Shown: positions 36,561 to 45,916, counted from the first letter of the stretch. The stretch is 64,000 nt of DNA from Idiomarina fontislapidosi (GCF_003226255.1 NZ_QJST01000001.1:434001-498000), one strand, 5' to 3'. The notes: generated from the letters alone by a model not told the origin. Numbers and translations are program-made.

Positions 36561-37346
36561 ATGCGTGACTATTACAGAAACGGTCCGCCGCATCGCGGCG
36601 GTGCCGACGTCAGCTTTGCGGATATCGTCAAGCTTTTTGGCTTTAACTCAGTGCGTATTGGGCGTTGGGTGACAGCGCAAGAGCAACAAGCGGCGGCGAA
36701 CTTATTCTTTGATGCTTTATGTGATCTGCAGGCGATACTCGGTGTGAATGAGTCGGTCATCTCGCTACGCGGCAGCTTATCAATTAATTATGGCATTGGC
36801 GGTCGGCTCGGTGCGAGCGCTCATTATATTCCGTCTCGGCGTTTACTCGCGTTGGCTAAGAATGCCGGCGGCGGAAGCCTTGCCCATGAATGGTTTCATG
36901 CCTTCGATCACTACATTGCAACACATTTATTTACGACACCGGCACAGCCCGGACGGTTTGCCAGTAAATCGTGGTTACTTAATGAGCCGGTTCGTTCGCA
37001 CAGCCTGAATGAACGTTTAGGGCTTGGCTTTCAACGTTTATTTCTATCGGCGGACGGCAAGGCGGCAAGCCCTTTAATGAAACGGTGTATGGCGTTTGAT
37101 AAAGCCGAGGGCGGTTATTACTTTTCGATGCCCGAAGAGGTCGCAGCGCGCTGTTTTGAGCGGATTATCCAGCAACAGTCGTTAAAGAATCACTTTCTTG
37201 TTGCAGGTACCCTTAAAAGCAAGACGGCTGAGCTAGGTCTCTATCCGAATCAAACCGAAGCCAATGCCGTTGCTGAGTGCTGGTTAGATTACTTTCACGC
37301 GCTCGGGCAGTCTATCGAGCAAACGGCGCATCGGTATCGGATTTAA
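36561..37346 (+). CDS. CLCA_X family protein with HExxH-like motif
   Basis: 261 residues from ATG 36561; a GTG at 36489 would overlap the previous gene by 53 nt. Starts MRDYYRNGPPHRGGADVSF. It contains AHEWFHAFDH, a zinc-peptidase-like HExxH pattern with a further Asp-His, so a metallohydrolase is possible. I recognise the family as CLCA_X; no function is established. No clear ribosome site before either start. Confidence 0.78.
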   Translation: MRDYYRNGPPHRGGADVSFADIVKLFGFNSVRIGRWVTAQEQQAAANLFFDALCDLQAILGVNESVISLRGSLSINYGIGGRLGASAHYIPSRRLLALAKNAGGGSLAHEWFHAFDHYIATHLFTTPAQPGRFASKSWLLNEPVRSHSLNERLGLGFQRLFLSADGKAASPLMKRCMAFDKAEGGYYFSMPEEVAARCFERIIQQQSLKNHFLVAGTLKSKTAELGLYPNQTEANAVAECWLDYFHALGQSIEQTAHRYRI

Positions 37347-37403
37347 GCAAAATATGGTAGACTTTGCGCCCTTTAGAGATGCGAGAAACAGCGAGGCAGT
37401 ACG

Positions 37404-37796
37404 GTGCGTATTTTAATTCGTTATTTTTTTAGATTGGTGCGTTTGATCCTCACGCCATTTATGTTGATTATGGAAAAATTAACGACACCCAAAGGTATCG
37501 AGCGAACTGAAGCTGCGCAAGCAGAAGTGGACGAGGCCTGTAAAGCGCTTAGCTTGTACCAGTTCAAGACGTGTCCATTTTGCATCAAAGTCCGCAAGGA
37601 AATGGCGCGGTTAAATTTACCGATCGAGTTGCGCGATGCTCAACATAATGAGCAGCACCGAGCAACGCTCGCGGAGCAGGGTGGTCGCGTTAAAGTGCCG
37701 TGCTTACGCATCGCCGATAACAACGAAGCCGATCGTTGGATGTACGAATCAGACGATATCATTGCGTATTTGCGCGAGCGTTTTGAGCAAGCTTAA
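37404..37796 (+). CDS. Membrane-anchored glutaredoxin-like protein
   Basis: 130 residues from GTG 37404. An N-terminal hydrophobic segment (RYFFRLVRLILTPFMLIM) would anchor a glutaredoxin domain with the redox motif CPFC (KTCPFCIKV) and the cis-proline region KVPCL. It probably reduces glutathionylated or disulfide proteins at the inner membrane. Overlaps the convergent small membrane gene by 4 nt. Confidence 0.87.
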   Translation: MRILIRYFFRLVRLILTPFMLIMEKLTTPKGIERTEAAQAEVDEACKALSLYQFKTCPFCIKVRKEMARLNLPIELRDAQHNEQHRATLAEQGGRVKVPCLRIADNNEADRWMYESDDIIAYLRERFEQA

Positions 37797-38083
37797 TCGT
37801 CGCGCCATTCATGGTAGCGATGTTTTTTAGCCAAACTACGCTCGATAATTAACATGGTTCCTGCGGTCAGCATCACGATAATGCTCACTGTATAAAGTTT
37901 AGGGTGTTGACTCAGGAATGTGTGAGACTCGGTAAACATCGTGTTCAGCCAATCAGCGACAAAAATAATGGCGCCAATGAGCGCAATACTCATTACACTG
38001 TAAATACTTGCCGCCCAAAGTTTTCGACTCTTTAAGCGAGTGTGGTGACCGACATTCAATGTATTCCATTCTGACGATTTCAT
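37793..38083 (-). CDS. Small two-helix membrane protein
   Basis: 96 residues from ATG 38083, chosen because GGAGGC lies just upstream; the open frame runs back to 38125. Two hydrophobic segments (about 25-48 and 63-82) and a charged tail KKHRYHEWRDD. Unrecognised. Confidence 0.68.
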   Translation of the reverse strand: MKSSEWNTLNVGHHTRLKSRKLWAASIYSVMSIALIGAIIFVADWLNTMFTESHTFLSQHPKLYTVSIIVMLTAGTMLIIERSLAKKHRYHEWRDD

Positions 38084-38265
38084 AATGCCTCCAGCAGAAT
38101 GTTGCCTTCTAACGCGATGACTCAATTATAGTCCTACTCTATACATCGCATGTGTGACATTCGTTAGATGCGCTATACCAAATTGGAATATTTAGCGCGG
38201 TTAATCGAGTCATCTTTCTATTAACAAGTTCTACGCAGATGATCGTATTTAGGATTGATTATTTT

Positions 38266-38688
38266 TTAACAAACAGTCCAGTGTAAGGTTACGCCTTGCT
38301 CTTGGGTGATTCGCACACAGGCGTGTTGGTCAAAGCGACGATTAATATGGTACGCGGATGCGAGAGGAATATTGGCAATAGCGACGCCGTGTTCTACCGG
38401 CCAGTCACAATCAGGCGCAAGTGCAGCCGAGGCAAAAAAGCGAATGCCGAGTTCACGTAATTGTTGTGTAAGCGCTGAATGATGACGCGTAAACGTGGTG
38501 CGGGCGCACTTTTGACTGCCAGGGTTATCCACCGTAATAATGGTGAGCGAGCGGCAAGCTGCATCCGCTAATACGTGCTCGACATGAGTGAGTGAGCTGG
38601 AGGTATTGAGCGTGTACCGATGACCCCCGATATCAACACGATAAAGGGCATCGTCGTATGCAGTGGCGACAGCGTGTTGACTAACCAA
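38266..38688 (-). CDS. DUF3293-like protein
   Basis: 140 residues. SLTIITVDNPGSQ, then HHSALTQQLRELGIRFF and EHGVAIANIPLASAYHINRRFDQHACVRI resemble the small DUF3293 family (usual pattern: ITAYNP, N-rich helix, late GQ/R-F strand). Function unknown. Its start lies inside the 3' end of the AidB-like gene (8-nt overlap), so the two are co-transcribed. Confidence 0.65.
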   Translation of the reverse strand: MVSQHAVATAYDDALYRVDIGGHRYTLNTSSSLTHVEHVLADAACRSLTIITVDNPGSQKCARTTFTRHHSALTQQLRELGIRFFASAALAPDCDWPVEHGVAIANIPLASAYHINRRFDQHACVRITQEQGVTLHWTVC

Positions 38689-40303
38689 TCGTAAAACTAT
38701 CCTTAACCCATTGATGCGCGGTATCAGGATTACCCACTAAGGTACCCAAATTACGGCCTGTGCGATTGAAGAAATTGTCACACACCAGTTGACTCCGCTC
38801 TGGTTGCATGTGCTCTATTGCTAATGCTGCTTGAGTCAGTAGGGCAATCTCATCGACTAAACGACGGGCGTTAAATGGTGTTGGTGATTGAGCATCAAGC
38901 TCACGCTGTAAACGTTCTGCCGCTTGGTCGAAGCTATGATATCGACCATATGCACGACTGATAAAACGGAACCAGGTGGTGAGCAGTTGCGGATCTTTTT
39001 CGCACGCGCGCAATACATCTAAGCACTGGATGTTGCCGCTGCCTTCCCAAATCGCATTAATCGGTGCTTCGCGATATAAGCGCGGCATTGGGGTATTCTC
39101 CATCACGCCCATGCCACCAATGACTTCCATGGCCTCGTACGTGATTTGAGGTGCACGCTTACAAATCCAATATTTGCCAACGGGAATAAGCAACCGAGCG
39201 AGCTTTTTCGCCTCATCATCTTCAGGCTCGTCTAACCATCGCGCTACACTCATAGTCCAAAGCAATGCACAATCGCTTTCGATAGCCATGTCACACAAAA
39301 GGTTTACCATAAGTGGCTGTTCAATCAGGCGAGCGCCAAATGCTGTGCGGTAATGGCAATGATGTAACGATTGTACTAACGCCTGACGGAGTAAAGCAGA
39401 TGAGCCAATCATACAGTCGAAACGAGTCATCGCGACCATATCGATGATCGTTCTCACTCCTTTGCCTTCGGTACCCAGTAATCGAGCCTCTACATCATGC
39501 AATTCGACCTCGCAGGATGCGTTGGATTGATTACCCATCTTGCGTTTTAACTGTTGAATATGAATACCATTTCGGCAGCCGTCTTCTTGCCAGCGAGGGA
39601 CCAAAAAGCAACCCAGTCCTTGTTCTGTTTGTGCCAACATGAGAAACAGATCGCTCATCGGCGCCGATAGAAACCACTTGTGACCGTTCAGTCGATAACG
39701 TTCACCCTCACCACCGTGCGTGAAAGGCCTTGCTTGGGTTGTATTACTGCGTACGTCAGAACCACCTTGCTTTTCGGTCATCCCCATACCTACGGTTACA
39801 GCTGACTTGTCATAAAACGGGACATCGCGTGCGTCATAGCGAGGCTGCAGGAGGGGCTCTTTTAATTGTGGGTACAAACGACTGTTTTGCAGCACTGGAA
39901 TAGCAGCAAAGGTCATGGTAATGGGGCAACCATGACCCGCCTCAAGTTGACTATTGAGGTAGTAGCGAATCGTGCGTTCAACATGGGAGTAGGGCGCTTT
40001 CGAACGCCACACGCCATTATGAAGCTTCTGCTCTGTCGCGATATGCATGAGCTCATGGTAGCTTTCATGGTAAGCAATGTGGTTAATGCGTTCGCCATAC
40101 CTGTCATGGGTGAACAACTCGGGTAGATAATGATTCGCCGACTCACAGCGAGCAAGATGCTGCTCGCTCCCCAACAGCGCACCGAATCGCACGCGCTCGG
40201 CTTCATCGCGTTGATTGCCAAAGCGCTGAGCACATTGTTGCAAAAAGCGATCACTGTGGTACACATTGTAATTGACCAAATGAGGCGGTTGGTTAAATGC
40301 CAT
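38681..40303 (-). CDS. aidB: AidB-like acyl-CoA dehydrogenase family flavoprotein
   Basis: 540 residues, the length of E. coli AidB (541). ITMTFAAIPVLQ, GMGMTEKQGGSDVRSNTT, GNQSNASCEVEL and RLYREAPINAIWEGSGNI align well from memory. AidB is FAD-bound, DNA-associated and induced by alkylation stress in E. coli; dehydrogenase activity is weak. No Ada-box was identified upstream. Confidence 0.9.
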   Translation of the reverse strand: MAFNQPPHLVNYNVYHSDRFLQQCAQRFGNQRDEAERVRFGALLGSEQHLARCESANHYLPELFTHDRYGERINHIAYHESYHELMHIATEQKLHNGVWRSKAPYSHVERTIRYYLNSQLEAGHGCPITMTFAAIPVLQNSRLYPQLKEPLLQPRYDARDVPFYDKSAVTVGMGMTEKQGGSDVRSNTTQARPFTHGGEGERYRLNGHKWFLSAPMSDLFLMLAQTEQGLGCFLVPRWQEDGCRNGIHIQQLKRKMGNQSNASCEVELHDVEARLLGTEGKGVRTIIDMVAMTRFDCMIGSSALLRQALVQSLHHCHYRTAFGARLIEQPLMVNLLCDMAIESDCALLWTMSVARWLDEPEDDEAKKLARLLIPVGKYWICKRAPQITYEAMEVIGGMGVMENTPMPRLYREAPINAIWEGSGNIQCLDVLRACEKDPQLLTTWFRFISRAYGRYHSFDQAAERLQRELDAQSPTPFNARRLVDEIALLTQAALAIEHMQPERSQLVCDNFFNRTGRNLGTLVGNPDTAHQWVKDSFTIG

Positions 40304-40315
40304 GTCGGTATCTAT

Positions 40316-41179
40316 TTATTGACGCTCATCGCTGAACTCAGGGCGGGGACGATCCGTGCCCAACCATAAATCCAACGACTGCAGAAAATCGGAATCGCTC
40401 TTAACCTGATTGAGCACTCGGTTCATATTATTTATCGCGTGTTGGCCCCATCGATTATTACTGCAACCCACAGCACCCAAAATAACCTTATCTTGATTCT
40501 CTTTGATGGGGATAAATACCAAAGGTTCAAAGTCAGGATCGCTCTGCCCCTCGGTGCGCTGAAAGTAGGTCATCAGCATTTTGTAATCGAGTGTATAATC
40601 GATTCGGTTGGTCGCGATCATCGCCATAAGGTTCATATGCGCACCTTCGCCGGATACCTCTTGAAAGTGATCGGACGGAATTAAGTAATCTTCAACAATG
40701 GGTTGTAACTCACCGTAGCGCCGTTCTATTGGCTGTGCAAATCGATAATTGCTCTGTGCCAGTTGTGTGAACGACAACGGCTCTCCAAATCGTTTGATGA
40801 GTTTTTGAGCATTGGATGCAGAAGTGATAACTCCGTGCGGTGGGTAGGCATGGGTTACCTCAGAGAAAATGAAATCTTTGTTATAATTGCTACCTTTAAT
40901 TAAGCAAGGAAAGCACAAATGCTGATTACTACGCATGAGCTTGGTAATGCGCCGCGAGGGTAGTTTACGTTTAGTTTGTGAGAGTGTAGGTAGCTCGCGT
41001 TCGAAGGTGTTCACTAACGTGTCGCAGAAGCCAGCATTCTCGTACTCGCCTTGCCAGATATGGAATGGAGGTGACACATTAACTCCCCAAACGATCTCGT
41101 TATGTTGATCGGCAAAGGTCCAAGTTGATGCAAGTAACATGAACAAAAATAGTTGTACTTTTAAAATAGAACCTATCAT
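40316..41179 (-). CDS. Periplasmic solute-binding-like protein (TIGR02285 type)
   Basis: 287 residues with a signal peptide (ending TWTFA). The body resembles family 3 solute-binding proteins lacking a transporter: IVWGVNVSPPFHI at the first strand and the later NRIDYTLDYKMLM. It contains a CFPC pair. I think it belongs to TIGR02285, function unknown. No ABC genes adjacent. Confidence 0.7.
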   Translation of the reverse strand: MIGSILKVQLFLFMLLASTWTFADQHNEIVWGVNVSPPFHIWQGEYENAGFCDTLVNTFERELPTLSQTKRKLPSRRITKLMRSNQHLCFPCLIKGSNYNKDFIFSEVTHAYPPHGVITSASNAQKLIKRFGEPLSFTQLAQSNYRFAQPIERRYGELQPIVEDYLIPSDHFQEVSGEGAHMNLMAMIATNRIDYTLDYKMLMTYFQRTEGQSDPDFEPLVFIPIKENQDKVILGAVGCSNNRWGQHAINNMNRVLNQVKSDSDFLQSLDLWLGTDRPRPEFSDERQ

Positions 41180-41272
41180 ATGCGGATTCTCTAACCGTTA
41201 GAGCCGCGTCTATCGTTGACGCTTTCTAACAAAAAATCAATATTTTTATAAATTTAAGTTATAGAGGCGAAA

Positions 41273-41773
41273 ATGACAAAGATCGTTTTCAATCATGGCA
41301 AGGAAAGTGGCCCGTGGGGCTTAAAAATAAAGGCGCTCGCGGATAGTGCAAAAAATCGAAACTTCGCAGTCGAGAGTATTGATTATCAAGATCAGATGGA
41401 CCCTGATGCACGTGCTGAGCGTTTAGCGGACTACCTTAATGAACAGCACGATGAGTCCGTGCTCCTCGTTGGCTCCAGCATGGGGGGCTACGTCGCGCTT
41501 GCTAACAGTGCCCACCCGAGCGTAGTAGGATGTTTTTTAATGGCGCCGGCGCTCTATATGGGAGGACGTGTTGATTTTGATAAGTTGTCACCTCGTGGAC
41601 CCGTGAGTGTTATCCATGGCTGGCACGATGACATCGTAAACTGGCAAAACAGCGTCAAATTTTGTCAACGGATAGCGGCGGACTTGCATTTGATCGCCGA
41701 TGACCACCGCTTGGTCAACCAGCTTGACGAGGTCGTGCGTGATTTTGAACATTTTTTAGGGAACTTTAAATGA
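41273..41773 (+). CDS. Small alpha/beta hydrolase
   Basis: 166 residues. Nucleophile elbow GSSMGG (LLVGSSMGGYVAL), acidic residue in VIHGWHDDIV and His in DDHRLVNQ give a complete Ser-Asp-His set. The compact form resembles YqiA-like or RBBP9-like esterases. AGAGGC ribosome site. The HIT gene starts within its last codons (4-nt overlap), so the two are coupled. Confidence 0.85.
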   Translation: MTKIVFNHGKESGPWGLKIKALADSAKNRNFAVESIDYQDQMDPDARAERLADYLNEQHDESVLLVGSSMGGYVALANSAHPSVVGCFLMAPALYMGGRVDFDKLSPRGPVSVIHGWHDDIVNWQNSVKFCQRIAADLHLIADDHRLVNQLDEVVRDFEHFLGNFK

Positions 41774-42189
41774 GTGATTTTGAACTTGATGCACGGTTAG
41801 CGCAGGACTCTGTGTTGTTAGCACGTGGGCCTTTGTCACAGTTGAGATTAATGAAGGCAGCGGATTGCACCTGGTTTTTGCTTGTGCCAGAGCAAAAGGG
41901 TGTCACCGAAATAACCGATTTGTCGGAAACTGACCAGCTGAATCTGTGGAAAGAAAGCCAAGCGCTCAGTGAGTGGTTGTTACAAATATATACTGGGTGC
42001 AAACTTAACGTTGCCGCGATTGGCAATGTGGTCAGTCAACTCCACATGCATCACGTCGTTAGATATCCTACCGATGCATTTTGGCCAGCGCCGATTTGGG
42101 GACAAACAATGACTCGTTTTCATGCCGATAACGATATCGAGGCTATTCGCTCGCGCTTGAGCGAGTGTTCTAAATTTATTTTGGTTTAG
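41770..42189 (+). CDS. HIT domain protein
   Basis: 139 residues. The histidine triad appears as QLHMHHVVR, the HIT signature HxHxH with a second position variant, followed by the WPAPIWG segment seen in HIT proteins of this subgroup. Probable nucleotide hydrolase or transferase; distinct from HinT at 12315. Starts in ATGA overlap with the hydrolase gene and ends 37 nt before the heme oxygenase. Confidence 0.85.
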   Translation: MSDFELDARLAQDSVLLARGPLSQLRLMKAADCTWFLLVPEQKGVTEITDLSETDQLNLWKESQALSEWLLQIYTGCKLNVAAIGNVVSQLHMHHVVRYPTDAFWPAPIWGQTMTRFHADNDIEAIRSRLSECSKFILV

Positions 42190-42226
42190 GCTGATCGATA
42201 ACTTTCATATAAACGTTTGATAAGGC

Positions 42227-42826
42227 ATGAAAAAGCACGCAGCACTAAAACATCTAAAGCAAGCAACCGACAGCGCGCACCAAGCAGCGGAGAAATCAGG
42301 GCTCATGCAACCACTGATGTCTACCGATGTAAGCAAAGAAGCGTATCTGCATGCGCTGAATGGTTTGTACTATTGGCTCGATAAGTATGAGGTGTGTTTG
42401 CAAACGTGGTTGTCCAAAAATAACCACGTGCTGCCCGAGTATGTTTATCAAGCGCGGGCAGGGCACATTGTCAGTGACATACATGAGCTGGGCGGGTTCA
42501 CGCCACCGCCTCAGACTCAGCATGAACGAGCGACCTCGGTCTATCAAGCGCTCGGATATGCCTATGTCATTGAGGGCAGTACGCAGGGTGGTCGTATGTT
42601 GAGCCAACGGTTAGATAAGCTGCTTCAACTTAACGGTTCGGGATTAAGTTATTTTAATTATTATCAACAGGGTTCGTGGCAGCGATTCGTGAGCGCATTT
42701 GATTCATTTACGTGCACTCGATCGCAACTTGATGAGATGACTGCAGCTGCACTGAGTGCATTTCATTCGTTTACCCGAGTCGCGCAACAAATGACTCTGA
42801 ATGATCGCGCAAAAGTGGCTCATTAA
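42227..42826 (+). CDS. bphO: Bacteriophytochrome-associated heme oxygenase BphO
   Basis: 199 residues. Opens heme to biliverdin IXalpha. The proximal histidine is expected in LKQATDSAHQAAEKS, and the distal helix glycines in YVIEGSTQGGRML. It ends 18 nt before the photoreceptor start, providing the chromophore for it, a pairing common for bacteriophytochromes. Confidence 0.92.
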   Translation: MKKHAALKHLKQATDSAHQAAEKSGLMQPLMSTDVSKEAYLHALNGLYYWLDKYEVCLQTWLSKNNHVLPEYVYQARAGHIVSDIHELGGFTPPPQTQHERATSVYQALGYAYVIEGSTQGGRMLSQRLDKLLQLNGSGLSYFNYYQQGSWQRFVSAFDSFTCTRSQLDEMTAAALSAFHSFTRVAQQMTLNDRAKVAH

Positions 42827-42844
42827 TTATGTTAGGTGATTTTA

Positions 42845-44914
42845 GTGACTGACAGTACTTCGGTTTCATATCAAGAGGCAATGGAGAATTGTGCCAAGGA
42901 GCCAGTTCATGCACCGCAATGTGTGCAATCAATAGGCACGTTACTCGCTGTAGATAACAAAAGTGACCGTATCGTTGCAGTCAGCGAGAATAGCCACGAG
43001 ATATTAGGTTGTACCGTCGATAAATTGATAGATCGACCATTAGATGAATGCTTACCCGAAGATTTTTTGAATCAGTATCAGGTGGCACTATCGCAATTAA
43101 GACAAGGCGCTGAGCACGAGAATTTTGCCTGGCAAAATGCTGACCACTATTTTTTCTCGCGCATCTATTTTAGCCAATCATGGTTAGTGATAGAAACGGA
43201 AATTGATAACGCCGAGCCCGACCTAAAACGTTCGTGTTACTTTGACAGAGCATTGCTTGATATTTCCAATGCTAAGAACGTCGACCAAACCATGAAGAAA
43301 CTGTGCCAATCAATCAGTGAATTAAGTGGTTACGAACGGGTATTGGTTTATAAATTCGATGATAATTGGAACGGTCGCGTGGTGTGTGAGCATACGAGCC
43401 GTGATGATATCGAGCAGTATAATGGGTTAAGCTTTCCAGCCAGTGATATTCCCAAGCAAGTGCGTGAATTGTACCGAGTTAATCCGATTCGCTATATCGC
43501 CGATGTCGATACGGCCGACGCCGCTATTATTTACACCGATGAGTTAACCTCAACACGGCTCGACCTCTCTCTGGGTACCATCAGAGGCAAATCGCCAATC
43601 CATACGGAATACATGAAGAATATGGGGTTGCAGCGTTCCATGTCGGTGGCGTTGTTCGACCAAAATCAGCTGTGGGGATTGGTCTCGTGCCACGGCGTTT
43701 CAGCCCACCGGTTATCTTATTCTACGCGGCTTAATATCCATTCTTTGGTCAAGCTTGCCGAACAACGGTTAATGTTGCATAAGCAGTTCGAGGCCGATCG
43801 ATTTTTTGACCGAGTCGAGGAAAGTCGTAAGGCACTGTTGGACCGTAAACGCGAGATAAAGTCACCTCAGCAATTGTTAGAGGATGAAGGCGACTACTGG
43901 CTCGATCTGTTCGAAGCCAGTGCGGTGGCGCTCATCACAACGCAAATGCAACGAGTGGTCGGTGATGATATTGATGTTCCCACGTTACAGAGAGTCAGAG
44001 TGTGGCTTAACGAAAACCATGGTGTAACAGGGTTATTCACAGAGCGCGACTGTCGCTTATCGGAGTTACGCGAAGCGGTACCAGAATTACCTTACTGTGG
44101 TGTACTTGCGGTATCGATGCCTGTCGATAAGCGCAACCACGGTTGGTTGGTGTTCTTTAGACAGCAGGAAACTGAAGTGTTTCGCTGGGCTGGTAGCTTA
44201 GAAAAAGGTGACGTGCGTGAATATCAGGGACGAAAGGTGCTCTCGCCACGTAACTCGTTTGAACAATGGCAACAAAATGTCGACGGTTACGCGCCCGTGT
44301 GGACAGAAGTACAAGTTGAGGCAGCAAAAATCTTAGCAGAAGATCTCGCGATTGGCGCGTCGGCGTACAAAATTGAACAGCTGAATCAAGAATTAACCGA
44401 GGCGAACGAGCGACTTGAACACCTGGTTCATACCGATGCGCTAACGCAAATCTGGAACCGTTACCATATGGAGCAGACCTTAGAAGAGGAGGTCAAACGT
44501 TGCGAGCGCCACGGTCGAGATTTATCGGTCATTCTATTAGATGTTGATCACTTTAAACGCGTCAACGATGACTATGGTCATGACGTGGGTGACAACGTGC
44601 TCAAGTTGATTAGTGAAGCCATTGAAAAATGGCTGCGCAGCAGCGATGTGTTTGGTCGCTGGGGAGGCGAGGAGTTTTTGATTATTGCGCCTGAAACCAA
44701 TTTGGAACGCGCCGGTCAACTTGCTGAACGTTTGCGTAAACGGTTATCAAATCTACAATTTGACAAAGTTGGTCAAGTCACGGCAAGCTTTGGTGTAGCC
44801 GAACTATTAGCAGCTGAGAGCCGTAACAGCTTGGTTAAGCGTGCCGATAATGCACTTTACAAGGTCAAAGAGTCTGGACGGAACAGCGTGGAGGTCTCGC
44901 CAGGCAAGAATTAA
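42845..44914 (+). CDS. padC: PadC-like bacteriophytochrome-diguanylate cyclase
   Basis: Red/far-red photoreceptor fused to a c-di-GMP synthase: PAS (about 15-110), GAF (about 125-300), PHY (about 310-490), coiled coil (about 500-525), GGDEF (to 689). GTG at 42845 is preferred over GTG 42836 because AGGTGA (42834-42839) then sits 5 nt upstream; the bilin cysteine becomes Cys16 in ENCAKEPVH. GAF keeps PASDIP (Asp201), SPIH (His253) and SCHG (His283). PHY tongue keeps PRNSF (from 468), but WGG reads WAG. The cyclase has GGEEF (from 607) and an RSSD inhibitory site 5 residues before it, so it should be active with product feedback. PadC of Idiomarina sp. A28L has this design and is red-light activated. 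Confidence 0.95.
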   Translation: MTDSTSVSYQEAMENCAKEPVHAPQCVQSIGTLLAVDNKSDRIVAVSENSHEILGCTVDKLIDRPLDECLPEDFLNQYQVALSQLRQGAEHENFAWQNADHYFFSRIYFSQSWLVIETEIDNAEPDLKRSCYFDRALLDISNAKNVDQTMKKLCQSISELSGYERVLVYKFDDNWNGRVVCEHTSRDDIEQYNGLSFPASDIPKQVRELYRVNPIRYIADVDTADAAIIYTDELTSTRLDLSLGTIRGKSPIHTEYMKNMGLQRSMSVALFDQNQLWGLVSCHGVSAHRLSYSTRLNIHSLVKLAEQRLMLHKQFEADRFFDRVEESRKALLDRKREIKSPQQLLEDEGDYWLDLFEASAVALITTQMQRVVGDDIDVPTLQRVRVWLNENHGVTGLFTERDCRLSELREAVPELPYCGVLAVSMPVDKRNHGWLVFFRQQETEVFRWAGSLEKGDVREYQGRKVLSPRNSFEQWQQNVDGYAPVWTEVQVEAAKILAEDLAIGASAYKIEQLNQELTEANERLEHLVHTDALTQIWNRYHMEQTLEEEVKRCERHGRDLSVILLDVDHFKRVNDDYGHDVGDNVLKLISEAIEKWLRSSDVFGRWGGEEFLIIAPETNLERAGQLAERLRKRLSNLQFDKVGQVTASFGVAELLAAESRNSLVKRADNALYKVKESGRNSVEVSPGKN

Positions 44915-44926
44915 AAGGAACAACAC

Positions 44927-45916
44927 ATGTGGCCTCAACTAGGGTGGACAACCCGCTCTGAGCTATTAAACCTTGCCGAGCAGGCGGGGGGCATCAGAGC
45001 TCAATTTGAGTCGGTTGAGGTTGACAGTGTATCGCGGCAAACCTGGCTAAATGAGAAGCAGGCTGCCAGCATTGAGTGTGACAACCTCAACGCCCATCGG
45101 GTTAACCTATCGGCGTTGTATGACCACATGGAACAGTGGCAACCTCTGAGTGAACAAGCGCTAAAAAAGGCACACCGGCAACTGATGCTGAATTTGAGCA
45201 TGCGCGCCGGACAATATCGCGGAACCTCGGTAGCGATTTATCACCATGGTCGAAATATCTATGCTTCGCCACCTGCTACCGGCATTACTCGAGCGCTCAA
45301 TGAGCTCTTTAACGAACTCAACTCACCTAACTGCCATCCACTCTATCGAACTGCACTGTTCTTCGACACGTTTGAAAATTGGCAACCTTTCGCCGAGGCA
45401 AACGGTTGTATTACTCGCTTTTGGCTTACCTTGTTACTCCGTAGTTGGCACCCGTTATTTCAATGGCTGAATTTAGAGCAGGGTTGGCTTCAGGCTATCG
45501 ATGAGCTGGCCGAAGCGCGGCAAGTTGATCGCAGCGAACGCTCGGAAGCATTCATCATGTGGTTGGTCAGTGTGCTGCGACACAGCATGGTGGATTTAAC
45601 GCAAAAACTCAGTCACCTGAACGAGAATGAAGCCGAAGAACACACAGTATGTTCGGAGAAGTTTTCGGACATGTGTTCGGTAAAGGGTTCGGAAAAGTGG
45701 TCTACAGCCCGTAAGATACTGTTTTTGGTTAATCAGGAGCGTGATATGAGCGCTCAACGCATTGCCCAACTATTAGAGTTAAGCTCACGGGCAGTAGAAA
45801 AGCAATTTGCTCGTCTCAAACAACAGGGCAAGCTCGAGCGTGTCGGTAGTCCAAGGGGCGGCTACTGGCGTGTTATGGTGTCGCCGTCTCAGCAGTTATC
45901 GTTACCGGAATGTTAA
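44927..45916 (+). CDS. Fic-like protein with degenerate active site and winged-helix C-terminus
   Basis: 329 residues, 12 nt after padC. AGQYRGTSVAIY and the helix with QPFAEANGCITR (residues 153-164) align to the Fic pattern HPFxx(G/A)NGRxxR, but the catalytic His is Gln153 and the first Arg is Cys161, so AMP transfer is unlikely. Residues about 242-257 are four 4-residue repeats encoded by a 12-bp tandem repeat; then a winged helix (MSAQRIAQLLELSSRAVEKQFARLKQQGKL) predicts DNA binding. It may be a regulator using a dead Fic fold. Its last 44 bp overlap the convergent nuclease gene. Confidence 0.75.
   Translation: MWPQLGWTTRSELLNLAEQAGGIRAQFESVEVDSVSRQTWLNEKQAASIECDNLNAHRVNLSALYDHMEQWQPLSEQALKKAHRQLMLNLSMRAGQYRGTSVAIYHHGRNIYASPPATGITRALNELFNELNSPNCHPLYRTALFFDTFENWQPFAEANGCITRFWLTLLLRSWHPLFQWLNLEQGWLQAIDELAEARQVDRSERSEAFIMWLVSVLRHSMVDLTQKLSHLNENEAEEHTVCSEKFSDMCSVKGSEKWSTARKILFLVNQERDMSAQRIAQLLELSSRAVEKQFARLKQQGKLERVGSPRGGYWRVMVSPSQQLSLPEC
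45651..45698 (+). repeat. Four-unit 12-bp tandem repeat inside the Fic-like gene
   Basis: Units at 45651, 45663, 45675 and 45687, each of form (G/T)TTCGGxxAxGx; TTCGG recurs exactly every 12 bp (45652, 45664, 45676, 45688). In frame it encodes CSEK-FSDM-CSVK-GSEK. Copy-number change would keep the reading frame and alter the linker between the Fic-like and winged-helix parts. Confidence 0.8.
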
